From contig CAWZYQ010000086.1 of the NCBI GenBank assembly GCA_963966275.1, positions 1 to 15,837 on the forward strand: a stretch of 15,837 nt of DNA, in the 5' to 3' direction. Shown piece after piece: positions 7,738-15,252 of the stretch. The notes under the pieces were generated by a model. It did no database searches. It was given only the letters and a program-made list of their open reading frames with translations, and was not told where the DNA came from. Numbering within the stretch: position 1 is the stretch's first letter; every line of letters starts with the position of its first letter. Origin of the DNA: UBA10427 sp003500135. Its GTDB lineage: Bacteria; Bacteroidota; Bacteroidia; Cytophagales; Cyclobacteriaceae. The position numbers were made by a program, and so were the translations under genes.

Positions 7738-8367
7738 CTATCGCCTGGGTTCAAGTTTTCCCTGCAAAAGTAAATTGTACTCATCGCAAGTAAGCAATCC
7801 ATGATCATTGCAATACGGGCAGGTTTCGTATGTGCGACCAAATGCACCTTGTTTTATAATTACGGTTTTTCCGCGGCATACAGGGCAAACTATTTTATCG
7901 CCTTCAAAACAATCAATTTGTTCGACAAAGGTGAATTCGGTCACCACTTCATTTTCAGTTATTAATTCCTGACCTGATTCAGTTTGCCGGGTATCTCGAT
8001 AGGCGTCTTCTGCCAGGGCCAGGTATTCCTTGCTTTCCTCAAAATATTGGCCTCTTGTGCCTTTTAGTTCAATGTACTTATTAAGCCAATTGATACTCTG
8101 TTTGTATTTCTTTAAGAAGTATGAGTTTTTGCCAAAATAATAGCATATTTCCGCGGGCAATACATTTACGTTGTTCAGTACTTGTTTGAATGAAGCCTCA
8201 GCAAGCTCGTAGTCCCCGTTTTCCATCTGAGACCTTCCTTTATCCAGGTAATTCATGAACTCATTGTCAGGATCGATCATTTGTGCTTTGGCGATGATGG
8301 CGCCTGATGCTAAAAAAGCTATTACAAGTACTATTTTCAAGTGTAATTTTTTATTGTTCATTTTCAT
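7738..8367 (-). CDS. Exported TPR-like protein with C-terminal DnaJ-type zinc ribbon
   Basis: The 209-aa protein is of unknown function. An N-terminal signal sequence (about residues 9-29, ending AKA-Q) sends it to the periplasm or envelope. A helical region follows (about 37-125, DKGRSQMENGDYELAEASFKQ and similar), typical of tetratricopeptide repeats. The C-terminal 60 residues hold two paired cysteine motifs, CPVCRG (161-166) and CPYCNDHG (183-190), plus Cys194. They resemble the CxxCxGxG zinc repeats of DnaJ. The start overlaps the end of recR: ATG at 8367 gives 17 bp overlap and ATG at 8361 gives 11 bp, so it is probably translated from the recR message. A zinc ribbon in an exported protein is unusual and could alternatively act as a thiol site. 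Confidence 0.8.
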   Translation of the reverse strand: MKMNNKKLHLKIVLVIAFLASGAIIAKAQMIDPDNEFMNYLDKGRSQMENGDYELAEASFKQVLNNVNVLPAEICYYFGKNSYFLKKYKQSINWLNKYIELKGTRGQYFEESKEYLALAEDAYRDTRQTESGQELITENEVVTEFTFVEQIDCFEGDKIVCPVCRGKTVIIKQGAFGRTYETCPYCNDHGLLTCDEYNLLLQGKLEPRR

Positions 8368-8974
8368 TTATCTGGTATCGCATACGTTGTGCGATACTTC
8401 TACCCAAAGTTATTTCATCTGCATATTCCAGTTCACTGCCAACCGGTACACCTCTGGCAATTGAAGTGACCTGAACATTAAAGGGTTTCAGCTTCTTGGC
8501 GATATAGAAGGCCGTTGTTTCACCTTCCATATTGGCACTCAATGCCAATATAACTTCTTTTATCTCACTTCCTGGCGCTTTTACACGTTCAATCAAGCTG
8601 TCAATGTGTAATTCCGAAGGCCCGATACCCTCGATAGGCGAGATCACACCACCCAACACATGGAAGTATCCGTTGTATTGTGCCGTATTTTGAATGGCAA
8701 TCACATCCGGAGTATCTTCAACCACGCACAATAAGGAGGCATCTTTTCTCACCGATTCACAGGTACATTCCTCAGAATCGGAAATAATATGACAAATTTT
8801 ACAATATTTTGTTTGATCACGAAGGTTGATCAGTGCACCAGAAAGGTTGTGCGTACTTTCCGAAGGTTCTTTCAGCAAAAATAGCGCTAAACGAAGGGCT
8901 GTTTTTTCCCCAATTCCGGGAAGCTTTGAAATTTCATTTACAGCATCTTCAATTAATTTGGAAGGATACACCAT
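8351..8974 (-). CDS. recR: Recombination mediator protein RecR
   Basis: RecR acts with RecO (and RecF) to load RecA onto single-stranded DNA during gap repair. At 207 aa it matches the usual length of about 200. Visible in order are the helix-hairpin-helix KLPGIGEKTALRLA (17-30), a four-cysteine zinc finger (Cys58, 61, 70, 72), the Toprim domain opening with LCVVEDTPD (82-90) and including VLGGVISPIEGIGP, and the C-terminal ADEITLGRSIAQRMRY. An upstream in-frame ATG at 9079 would add 35 residues (GNSGIYKNIRLNK...) unlike any RecR, so I take ATG 8974, preceded by AAAGGGA. The last two zinc cysteines are CTC, one residue closer than the usual CxxC. The following TPR/zinc-ribbon gene overlaps its 3' end. 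Confidence 0.93.
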   Translation of the reverse strand: MVYPSKLIEDAVNEISKLPGIGEKTALRLALFLLKEPSESTHNLSGALINLRDQTKYCKICHIISDSEECTCESVRKDASLLCVVEDTPDVIAIQNTAQYNGYFHVLGGVISPIEGIGPSELHIDSLIERVKAPGSEIKEVILALSANMEGETTAFYIAKKLKPFNVQVTSIARGVPVGSELEYADEITLGRSIAQRMRYQINENEQ

Positions 8975-9142
8975 CGCTACACAATCCCTTTCTTCAATTT
9001 TTTTGAACAAAATAAAGAAAAACAAGTCAAAACATCGCTTATTTAGTCGAATATTCTTATAAATTCCTGAATTTCCCATTATTTTTTAATTACTTCGCAT
9101 AACATCAAAAAATCAACAATTTTTTAAGGGGCGGATATTTTC

Positions 9143-10414
9143 ATGAAAAAGAATCTTTTAATTGCAGTAGCGTCATTTTTTGCACTATTATTTCTTGTTT
9201 TCCTTTGGTTTAGAAACGACGGCATTTCCCGGAATAATGAAAATAATGCAGATCATATAGTAGAGGACACAGTAGTTTTGCAGGAGCCGGAATTATTATT
9301 CGGGTACAATCTTGACACCGTAAATGCCATAACCGATATCATTCAAAGGAATGAAAGTCTTGGAGTAATATTGGCTAGACATGGCGTACAACCAGACGTG
9401 GTTCACGAAATAAGTAAACTGCCCAGGGATATTTTTAATGTAACCAAGCTTTTGGTCAACAAACCCTATACCATTATCCGACCGAAAGATACCACCCGAT
9501 GTGCCACTAGTTTTATTTATCACCCTAATCCAATTGATTATGTTATGCTGGACTGGGCCGATAGTTTGGAAGTGATCAAAGGTAAAAACCAGGTAGATAC
9601 GATCCAGGAAACATTAACGGGCGCCATAGAAACTTCGCTATATGATGCCATTACCGAAGCAGGTGGTTCTCCGGTCCTGGTCAATGAATTGGCAGATATT
9701 TATGCCTGGGAAATTGACTTTTTTGGTCTTCAGAAAGGCGACGCCTTTAAAGTGGTATATGAAAGATTTGAGGTGAAGGGCGCCGATGCCGGAATGGGGA
9801 AAATTATTTCCAGCTATTTCGAACACATGAATGCACCGTTTTATGCCTTTCGGTATGACCAGGGTGAAGGAGATGAATATTTTGATGAAGAGGGGAAAAG
9901 CTTAAGAAAAACATTTTTAAAAGCGCCCTTACGTTTTTCGCGAATAAGTTCGGGTTTTTCATATAGCAGGTTGCACCCCATTCTCAAAATCAGAAGGCCT
10001 CACCTGGGTGTGGACTATGCGGCGCCTACAGGTACGCCGGTTGTTTCAGTTGGCGATGGAGTAGTGATCAGGGCCTCATATTCAAAAGGTGGTGGTCATG
10101 TAGTTAAGGTCAAGCACAACGGAAACTATACCACAGCTTATCTGCACCTTTCGAGATATGGAAAAGGGATAAAAAGTGGTGCTGTAGTGAAACAGGGCCA
10201 GATAATCGGGTATGTTGGTAGTACAGGGCTTTCTACAGGCGCACATCTTGATTTCCGGTTTTATAAAAATGGAAAAGCTGTGGATCCTTTAAAAATTGAC
10301 CCTCCTTCGGCTAACCCGATTAAAGAAGAAATCCTTCCGGAGTACAAATTGTATATCAAAGATTTGAAAAAACAAATAGACCGCATACCGCTTAACAACC
10401 AGATAATCGCCTAA
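9143..10414 (+). CDS. Membrane-anchored M23-family (LytM-like) peptidase
   Basis: This 423-aa envelope protein probably cleaves peptide cross-links in peptidoglycan. An N-terminal hydrophobic segment (about 5-23) acts as a signal anchor. The middle (about 50-250) resembles the OapA/LysM-like and stalk regions found before M23 domains in Bacteroidota. The M23 domain covers about 262-385: HLGVD (287-291) gives the zinc ligands His287 and Asp291, and AYLHLSRYG contributes His335. The usual HLH motif reads HLDFR, with His368 kept and Asp370 in place of the zinc-binding histidine. I believe this HLD form recurs in Bacteroidota members and may still bind metal, so activity is likely but not certain. 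An AAGGGG stretch precedes the ATG. It diverges from recR and is followed by a small membrane-protein gene. Confidence 0.88.
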   Translation: MKKNLLIAVASFFALLFLVFLWFRNDGISRNNENNADHIVEDTVVLQEPELLFGYNLDTVNAITDIIQRNESLGVILARHGVQPDVVHEISKLPRDIFNVTKLLVNKPYTIIRPKDTTRCATSFIYHPNPIDYVMLDWADSLEVIKGKNQVDTIQETLTGAIETSLYDAITEAGGSPVLVNELADIYAWEIDFFGLQKGDAFKVVYERFEVKGADAGMGKIISSYFEHMNAPFYAFRYDQGEGDEYFDEEGKSLRKTFLKAPLRFSRISSGFSYSRLHPILKIRRPHLGVDYAAPTGTPVVSVGDGVVIRASYSKGGGHVVKVKHNGNYTTAYLHLSRYGKGIKSGAVVKQGQIIGYVGSTGLSTGAHLDFRFYKNGKAVDPLKIDPPSANPIKEEILPEYKLYIKDLKKQIDRIPLNNQIIA

Positions 10415-10451
10415 CAATCAAACTATTTTATGTCAGGTTGGTTTTGTAGGT

Positions 10452-10661
10452 ATGGAAAAGATAAAATTCCCTATACTATTCACAACCTACTTTATTATTA
10501 TCTTAAACCTCCTACCGTTTTTAGGGGTTGCCTATGCGATCATAGCCGGAATGTTGTTCGTTGCGCCCTTCATTGTGATATGGATGGTTTGGCGTGTATT
10601 GAAAGACGGTATCCCAAGTGAACATACTTTTGACGAAGTGTGGTATGAAGATGTGAAATAG
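10452..10661 (+). CDS. Small two-helix membrane protein of unknown function
   Basis: The 69-aa product begins MEKIKFPILFTTYFIIILN and has two predicted membrane helices (about 7-24 and 27-49). A short acidic tail (SEHTFDEVWYEDVK) follows. The alternating hydrophobic and charged layout, with a positively charged WRVLKDG just after helix two, is protein-like. A competing overlapping frame (10430-10621) is cysteine- and arginine-rich without structure. It lies 37 bp after the M23 peptidase on the same strand, so it may share its transcript. I recall similar short proteins in Bacteroidota genomes but know no function. No good Shine-Dalgarno site is visible (GTAGGT only). Confidence 0.7.
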   Translation: MEKIKFPILFTTYFIIILNLLPFLGVAYAIIAGMLFVAPFIVIWMVWRVLKDGIPSEHTFDEVWYEDVK

Positions 10662-10700
10662 CGCGTAATTCAGCAATAATAGCTATTTAACCCTCCTATT

Positions 10701-10716
10701 TGTTATATTTATAACA
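10701..10716. promoter_or_regulatory. Perfect palindrome TGTTATA-TT-TATAACA upstream of the GAF-domain gene, candidate operator
   Basis: Two 7-bp complementary arms (10701-10707 and 10710-10716) are separated by TT and end 17 bp before the ATG at 10734. A possible -7 box, TATATTTA (10704-10711), lies inside it, so a bound protein would block the promoter. The arms match those of the proteobacterial Zur box as I remember it, but that box has a 1-nt centre. Confidence 0.5.
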
Positions 10717-10733
10717 CATCTACAGAGTATGCT

Positions 10734-12080
10734 ATGACAGATATCAATGTAGCCAAAAAGATTGGTGAGGAAGAAAAACGTCTTCAGCGGCAAAAAATCA
10801 CCAAATCGGTGGCCTTAATCACCACTGTTGTGGGAGCCTGTTACGCAGTATTTTCCCATATATTTTATCCCTCTCTTATTATTTATCCCATAGCCTGTGT
10901 AATTATTTCTTTATTAGCATTGGCCCTGAACAAAACTAGTTGGAATGATGTGGCTAGGCTGGTTTTATCGGTACTGGTTATGGCTTTGGCTTTTGTTTAT
11001 CATGCATTTATTGTTCAACCAGGCGAGCCCATTATTTATTCCTTGTACATGATACAGATGTCATTATCAGTAATACCATGGGTATTATTTGATTACAATG
11101 AAAGAAGTTATCTTATTCCTACCCTACTTATTTGCTATGCGATGTTTTTCACACAAAATGTAGTCAACCAGCAAATGTCAATGCCCCTGGACAGTACTAT
11201 GTTCCGGGAAGGTTTGCTCAATAATGTCTCCTATATTTTTGCTGTGCTAATATTGGTGTCTTGTTTAATTTTTTTAAAAATAAAATACCATGAAGCGGAG
11301 AAACGCAAATATGGGCTGGTAGGTACCTTGGAGGACCAAAAAGATGAATTAAGAGCAAAACAATCTGAACTTGAAAAAACAATGGACGAGGTGAATGCTT
11401 CAAGGAAAGAAGAGGAAAAACGTACCTGGACCGCCACAGGCCTCTCCGAGATATCTGACATTTTGCGTGAAAATGATACGGAAAGTAATATTTTTGATAA
11501 GGTTCTGAGTAAATTAATCAGGTATACCAACTCCAATCAGGGGGGAATATATTTACTTGAAGATGATTTACTGATTCTGACAAGCAGCTATGCCTACAAC
11601 CACAAAAAAATCATTGAGCAACAGGTTTCAGTAGAAAACGGACTATTAGGGCAGGCGACCAAAGGAAAAGATGCCATTTATCTTAAGGAAGTTCCTGATT
11701 CTTACGTTACCATTACTTCGGGTCTTGGTGAAAGTACACCAAGGAACATTTTGATCATTCCGCTCATTCTCAATGAAGCGGTAGAAGGAGTTATGGAGTT
11801 TGCTTCGTTTTATTTATATGAAGATCACCAAATTGCTTTTCTAAAAAGGGTAGGTGAAAACATTGCGTCTTATATTTTCAATTACAAGAGCAATGAAAAA
11901 ACCAGGCAGCTATTAAAGCAATCTCAGGAGCATTCGGAGCAAATGCGTGCACAGGAGGAAGAAATGCGCCAGAATCTTGAGGAGCTAAGCGCTACCCAGG
12001 AACAAATGGCACGGAAGGAACGAGAATATCTCAAGAAAATAAAAGACCTGGAAGATCAGGCTTTAAAATCGAAAATCTAA
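10734..12080 (+). CDS. Membrane protein with six helices, GAF domain and coiled coils
   Basis: The 448-aa protein looks like a signalling input module without a recognisable output domain. After a charged N-terminus, about six membrane helices span residues 24-183 (roughly 24-44, 46-66, 74-94, 102-120, 124-141 and 164-183). A coiled coil follows (about 186-232, EDQKDELRAKQSELEKTMDE). A GAF domain covers about 236-385: LSEISDILRE, SNQGGIYLLEDD, VENGLLGQATKGK and IIPLILNEAVEGVMEF. The C-terminal coiled coil (about 388-445) contains EEEMRQNLEELSATQEQMARK. That pattern is common in Cytophagales GAF/PAS proteins just before another PAS or kinase domain, but here the protein ends. No kinase, GGDEF or methyl-accepting output is present, so it probably acts through a partner protein. 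Its stop codon overlaps that of the convergent downstream gene. Confidence 0.85.
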   Translation: MTDINVAKKIGEEEKRLQRQKITKSVALITTVVGACYAVFSHIFYPSLIIYPIACVIISLLALALNKTSWNDVARLVLSVLVMALAFVYHAFIVQPGEPIIYSLYMIQMSLSVIPWVLFDYNERSYLIPTLLICYAMFFTQNVVNQQMSMPLDSTMFREGLLNNVSYIFAVLILVSCLIFLKIKYHEAEKRKYGLVGTLEDQKDELRAKQSELEKTMDEVNASRKEEEKRTWTATGLSEISDILRENDTESNIFDKVLSKLIRYTNSNQGGIYLLEDDLLILTSSYAYNHKKIIEQQVSVENGLLGQATKGKDAIYLKEVPDSYVTITSGLGESTPRNILIIPLILNEAVEGVMEFASFYLYEDHQIAFLKRVGENIASYIFNYKSNEKTRQLLKQSQEHSEQMRAQEEEMRQNLEELSATQEQMARKEREYLKKIKDLEDQALKSKI

Positions 12081-13363
12081 TCGAGATCATCCTGATTGAT
12101 CAGTGCAATCCATAAACTGGTAATGGTATCGTCCATACGAGTCCAAACTGGCCTTATAACACCATCAACCGCATCGATGTTGTTGTAGTCGCCGAAAAAA
12201 GCGATTTCTTCGGGAATAAATGGCGATTCACTAATCGTATAGTTTTTAAAGGTGTTGCCCCCGTCTTTTGAAACGGCCAGCATGACATCGGTACGGTTAT
12301 CACGGTAGGCGCTACGGTCGTAATAAACGATATACAGGTACCCGGAGGATTGATCTACGGTCATCCAGGTAAAAAACTGGTGTGTTTTTGTGTCATCATT
12401 ATTCACCCGAATGGGAGATGACCAACTTTGCCCACCATCAGATGACTTCACCAGCCAGATGTCTGTATCGTCGGCCCCGTTTTTCTGATCCGACCAGTTC
12501 ACATAAATATTTCCTTTAAATGGCCCTTCGCTAATATCACAGGATGTAATGGGCAGACCATTCGCCCTGCTGATGCCAGGAATGTCAAAATTCCATCCTT
12601 CGGGTTGATAGGCAATAATCATATCTTCTTTTAGCCAGGTGATGCCGCCATCGAGGGAAACGTCGAAATAAATTTTTTCATCCATAGACCACGCCACATA
12701 GATCTCACCGTTGGGCCCTACTGCCGGTACGGCGCCTTCGACCGTTTGATCATCATCACGGCAATCTCCTGCTATTTCATTGATCCTTATAGGTTCGGTA
12801 AATGTAAGTCCACGGTCGGAGGATATTGAAAACATAATATTGGTACTGTCGGTGGGGTTGTAGCTATCGTATTTGTCGAACTGAGTCCAGGTTACATATA
12901 TGTTGCCTGAGTAAGGATCAAATACGGCCCATTCCTTATCTTGCTGTTTAGGACGGTTCAAACCTATGGATACGCCTTTGTTCCACTTTTTTCCATTAGT
13001 GGATTTTTGACAGACGATCCGGTCAAGAATAAACTCACTCGACCAAGAGTTTCCTTCGATATCCGACAGGTGAAAGTAATAGAAATCGCCGTTGTTATCG
13101 GCTATAATGCATGGGTCTCCAAATACACCATATGACGATTTCATCGTTTTTTCCTTCCATTTTTGACCTCCTTTGGAAGAGTAATACACTCTGTCAAGTA
13201 TAGCGCCTACCACCATTTCTTTGGGGTTGTTGGGATTGATAGCAATACTCGGCTCACAAAGTCCATAGTCACCCGGAAGCCAGGCATCAATCTCAACATT
13301 TTTGAATTGTGCGCTAATGTCAATAAAAGTAAAAAGGAATATAACGAGTAGTAACTGTCGCAT
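12077..13363 (-). CDS. Secreted Asp-box (BNR) repeat protein, sialidase-like propeller fold
   Basis: The 428-aa protein has a signal peptide (MRQLLLVIFLFTFIDISAQ) and is probably exported. Six Asp-box motifs are visible at near-regular spacing: SSKGGQKW (62-69), STNGKKW (121-127), SSDRGLTF (181-188), SLDGGITW (236-243), SSDGGQSW (307-314) and SKDGGNTF (365-372). These fit a six-bladed beta-propeller. Matching blade strands IYVTW, IYVAW, IYVNW and LYIVYYDR recur between them. I do not see the FRIP motif or a convincing arginine triad, so it should not be called a sialidase on this evidence; substrate binding or a different hydrolase activity are possible. Three cysteine-containing loops might form disulfides. 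Its stop (TAG) overlaps the stop of the convergent GAF gene by 2 bases. Confidence 0.85.
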   Translation of the reverse strand: MRQLLLVIFLFTFIDISAQFKNVEIDAWLPGDYGLCEPSIAINPNNPKEMVVGAILDRVYYSSKGGQKWKEKTMKSSYGVFGDPCIIADNNGDFYYFHLSDIEGNSWSSEFILDRIVCQKSTNGKKWNKGVSIGLNRPKQQDKEWAVFDPYSGNIYVTWTQFDKYDSYNPTDSTNIMFSISSDRGLTFTEPIRINEIAGDCRDDDQTVEGAVPAVGPNGEIYVAWSMDEKIYFDVSLDGGITWLKEDMIIAYQPEGWNFDIPGISRANGLPITSCDISEGPFKGNIYVNWSDQKNGADDTDIWLVKSSDGGQSWSSPIRVNNDDTKTHQFFTWMTVDQSSGYLYIVYYDRSAYRDNRTDVMLAVSKDGGNTFKNYTISESPFIPEEIAFFGDYNNIDAVDGVIRPVWTRMDDTITSLWIALINQDDLD

Positions 13364-13375
13364 GAAAAGTATATT

Positions 13376-13387
13376 TACACCTGTGTA
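13376..13387. repeat. Short inverted repeat TACAC-CT-GTGTA upstream of the Asp-box gene
   Basis: Five-base arms flank CT, 13 bp before the start of the minus-strand Asp-box gene. It could be an operator but is short enough to arise by chance in this AT-rich gap. I see no convincing promoter match next to it. Confidence 0.25.
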
Positions 13388-13417
13388 TGATATTAAAAAT
13401 ATAAAAAATTAACAATT

Positions 13418-14368
13418 TTATTTTGATAGGCAGGAATTTAATCCTTTTTCGAGTGGTTTCCTGTCAATATTGTAACCGATAAATACTATTCTGGTTTGGC
13501 GTTGTTCATCATCCCTCCACTTTTCACCTACATTTATTTTATTGGAATTTCTAACGGATTGGAATATCATTTTATGTGCTTCGTCCTTAATATTCAACAC
13601 TCCCTTAATACGATAGAGTTGTGACCCACTAAAAGTGATCAACATGCTCATCCAATGTTCAAAGTTCGCGGGGTCCAGAGGCTGTTCGATCACAAAACTA
13701 TGTGAAGCCAGTTTATCGTGCACGTGTTCATGATGGGTCATCAGCTCCATTTCAACTTTTTTCCAGTTGTAAGCCTGAAGATTTAAAAGGTTAGGATTAT
13801 CGGGGAGTTGCTTCCGCTTGCGTATGAGCGGTGCGTTCTCATTGATAGCCCGAATAGCTGTTTCAGCTTTTTTTATTTCTGTTTCACCGATTATGCCAGT
13901 TTTAGACAGCATTATCAAATCGGCAAATGAAACCTGCTTTACGGCTTCTCCGCGTTCTGATAAAGTTTGTGCAATATATTGGGCGTCTGCTACGCAAATG
14001 GTTCCATCCAGCTCGAACGTTTTTCCTTTTCCAGGGCCAATAAATGCGGCTGCAACAGCATCGGGCTCCGCAATTCCTGTGGTTTCAATGAGAAGATGAT
14101 CAAATTGGTAATTGTCAGAAGCCAGTTTTTGCAACACCTCACCTAATTCACTGTATAGGGTGCAGCATATACAGCCATTTGATAGTTCGAAAATCCCTTC
14201 ATCAAGTCCAACCACCAACTCCTGATCAATAGGGACATCACCAAATTCATTTTCAATTATGGCAAATTTAAGGTCTGGGTAACGGGCAATTATGCTATTG
14301 AGTAATGTTGTTTTTCCGGCCCCCAAAAAACCTGTTATGATCGTTACCGGTATTTTGCTATTTGTCAT
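13418..14368 (-). CDS. COG0523 / CobW-family metal-chaperone GTPase
   Basis: This 316-aa G3E-family P-loop protein probably delivers a metal ion to a client or takes part in zinc homeostasis. The N-terminal GTPase domain shows Walker A GFLGAGKTT (13-21), ENEFGDVPID (39-48), the family metal-binding motif CICC (66-69) and Walker B-like IETTG (94-98). The G4 guanine-recognition motif reads SKTG (155-158), where [NS]KxD is expected. A histidine-rich linker HHEHVH leads into the CobW_C domain (about 225-310, ending IVFIGYNIDRKPLEKGL). The longer frame from 14407 adds 13 residues (MAMATIRYQKKKI); I prefer ATG 14366-14368 because TNSKIPVTIITGFLG is the usual N-terminus. That start overlaps the yidD stop by 11 bp, so translation is probably coupled. 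The name within COG0523 cannot be decided from sequence. Confidence 0.9.
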   Translation of the reverse strand: MTNSKIPVTIITGFLGAGKTTLLNSIIARYPDLKFAIIENEFGDVPIDQELVVGLDEGIFELSNGCICCTLYSELGEVLQKLASDNYQFDHLLIETTGIAEPDAVAAAFIGPGKGKTFELDGTICVADAQYIAQTLSERGEAVKQVSFADLIMLSKTGIIGETEIKKAETAIRAINENAPLIRKRKQLPDNPNLLNLQAYNWKKVEMELMTHHEHVHDKLASHSFVIEQPLDPANFEHWMSMLITFSGSQLYRIKGVLNIKDEAHKMIFQSVRNSNKINVGEKWRDDEQRQTRIVFIGYNIDRKPLEKGLNSCLSK

Positions 14369-14609
14369 TATCTTCTTTTTTTGGTACCGGATCGTAGCCA
14401 TGGCCACCCCAGGGGTGACAGCTTGATAATCTCTTAATTCCGAGCCAAAGCCCTTTTACAGGCCCCCATATTCGCAGTGCTTCTATCATATATTGCGAAC
14501 AGGTAGGAGTGTACCTGCAACTTCGCGGGAAGAAAGGTGATATTGCTCCCTGATAAAACTTTACGAGAATCACCAAAAATCCGGTAAACGCTTTTCGAAA
14601 GATGTTCAC
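14358..14609 (-). CDS. yidD: Membrane protein insertion efficiency factor YidD
   Basis: The 83-aa protein helps YidC insert membrane proteins and lies on the inner face of the membrane as an amphipathic helix. The family signature is complete: LVKFYQGAISPFFPRSCRY, then TPTCSQYMIEA and a C-terminal GGHGYDPVP. The start is GTG at 14607-14609, overlapping the dcd stop in the sequence GTGA, a 4-bp coupling overlap. In many bacteria yidD follows rpmH-rnpA; here it sits between dcd and the COG0523 GTPase, as in various Bacteroidota. The C-terminal KKEDNDK is a polar tail overlapping the next gene. Confidence 0.95.
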   Translation of the reverse strand: MNIFRKAFTGFLVILVKFYQGAISPFFPRSCRYTPTCSQYMIEALRIWGPVKGLWLGIKRLSSCHPWGGHGYDPVPKKEDNDK

Positions 14610-15124
14610 TCAAAGTCCTTGTAAAGCATACTCGGTTGTATGCCGTGATTGTTTTGGTATTTCCCACTGCTGTAAAGTTCGTAAGCCCCTTCAATAGTGT
14701 GAAAGTACAATTGGCAAATCTCTACATCCGGGTATACACGGATAGGCTTAATACAAAAAATCTCAAGGGTCCAATACCCACTAAAACCAACATCGCCAAA
14801 TCCGGCAGTTATATGCACGAATAAGCCTAACCTTCCAATGGATGACCTTCCTTCGAGCATAGGCACGTAATTTAGTGTTTTGGTATATTCTTTTGTCCTT
14901 CCCAGATATAATTCGCCGGGTTGAAGCGCCAGGCCATCTGCCGGAATGATTACTTCCTCCACCGGGTTTGCCTTTTTCATATCCAGTGTATCACCCGTAT
15001 ACACCATCAGTTTATTGTGTAGCTTCAGGTTGTAACTGTTGGGGTTAAGCTGATCGCTGCTAAAGGGATCAATAAAGATATTTTTATCGATTTGCTGCTG
15101 AATTTCTTTTCCGGATAAAATCAT
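14606..15124 (-). CDS. dcd: dCTP deaminase
   Basis: Dcd deaminates dCTP to dUTP in the pathway to dTTP. The 172-aa length fits this trimeric dUTPase-fold family. Motifs include the N-terminal ILSGKEI, DQLNPNSYNLKL (24-35), the nucleotide-binding EGRSSIGRLGLFVH, TAGFGDVGFSG and WTLEI, whose Glu is the catalytic residue position. Family members usually have TAGFIDPGF; the Gly here in place of Ile is a mild variation. Without an alignment I cannot tell a plain deaminase from the bifunctional dCTP deaminase/dUTPase type. It is the first gene of a dcd-yidD-cobW unit with overlapping junctions and is transcribed divergently from the fur homologue. Confidence 0.92.
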   Translation of the reverse strand: MILSGKEIQQQIDKNIFIDPFSSDQLNPNSYNLKLHNKLMVYTGDTLDMKKANPVEEVIIPADGLALQPGELYLGRTKEYTKTLNYVPMLEGRSSIGRLGLFVHITAGFGDVGFSGYWTLEIFCIKPIRVYPDVEICQLYFHTIEGAYELYSSGKYQNNHGIQPSMLYKDFE

Positions 15125-15187
15125 TGTTGTTTAATTACGATAGCGCGTAAAATTAAGAAAAAGATGAAGCCTCTGTTAATACAGGTC

Positions 15188-15205
15188 AACTTAATTTGTT
15201 AAGTT
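15188..15205. promoter_or_regulatory. Inverted repeat AACTTAA-TTTG-TTAAGTT between dcd and fur, candidate operator
   Basis: Perfect 7-bp arms are separated by 4 nt. The element sits about 65 bp upstream of dcd and 105 bp upstream of fur, in the shared regulatory region. It overlaps a TTG that could serve as the dcd -33 box on the minus strand. Confidence 0.4.
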
Positions 15206-15210
15206 TCAGG

Positions 15211-15222
15211 ATTGTTAACAAT
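15211..15222. promoter_or_regulatory. 12-bp perfect palindrome ATTGTTAACAAT
   Basis: The palindrome lies 5 bp from the previous inverted repeat. It contains TTAACAA, the same heptamer that is repeated three times upstream of DUF1573. Its function is unknown; it is a candidate protein-binding site. Confidence 0.35.
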
Positions 15223-15252
15223 ACAACGCCTTCAACCGTTCCAATATTAAGA

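Noticed and set aside
8975..9079. 35-residue N-terminal extension of RecR from the ATG at 9079
   Set aside because: It has no similarity to the RecR N-terminus, and the ATG at 8974 gives the normal length with an upstream AAAGGGA.
10430..10621. Alternative 63-aa frame overlapping the small membrane protein
   Set aside because: Its composition is rich in Cys and Arg without hydrophobic pattern or motif; the 10452 frame has two clean membrane helices.
14369..14407. Longer start for the COG0523 GTPase
   Set aside because: The 13 extra residues lie within the yidD gene and do not match the family N-terminus.
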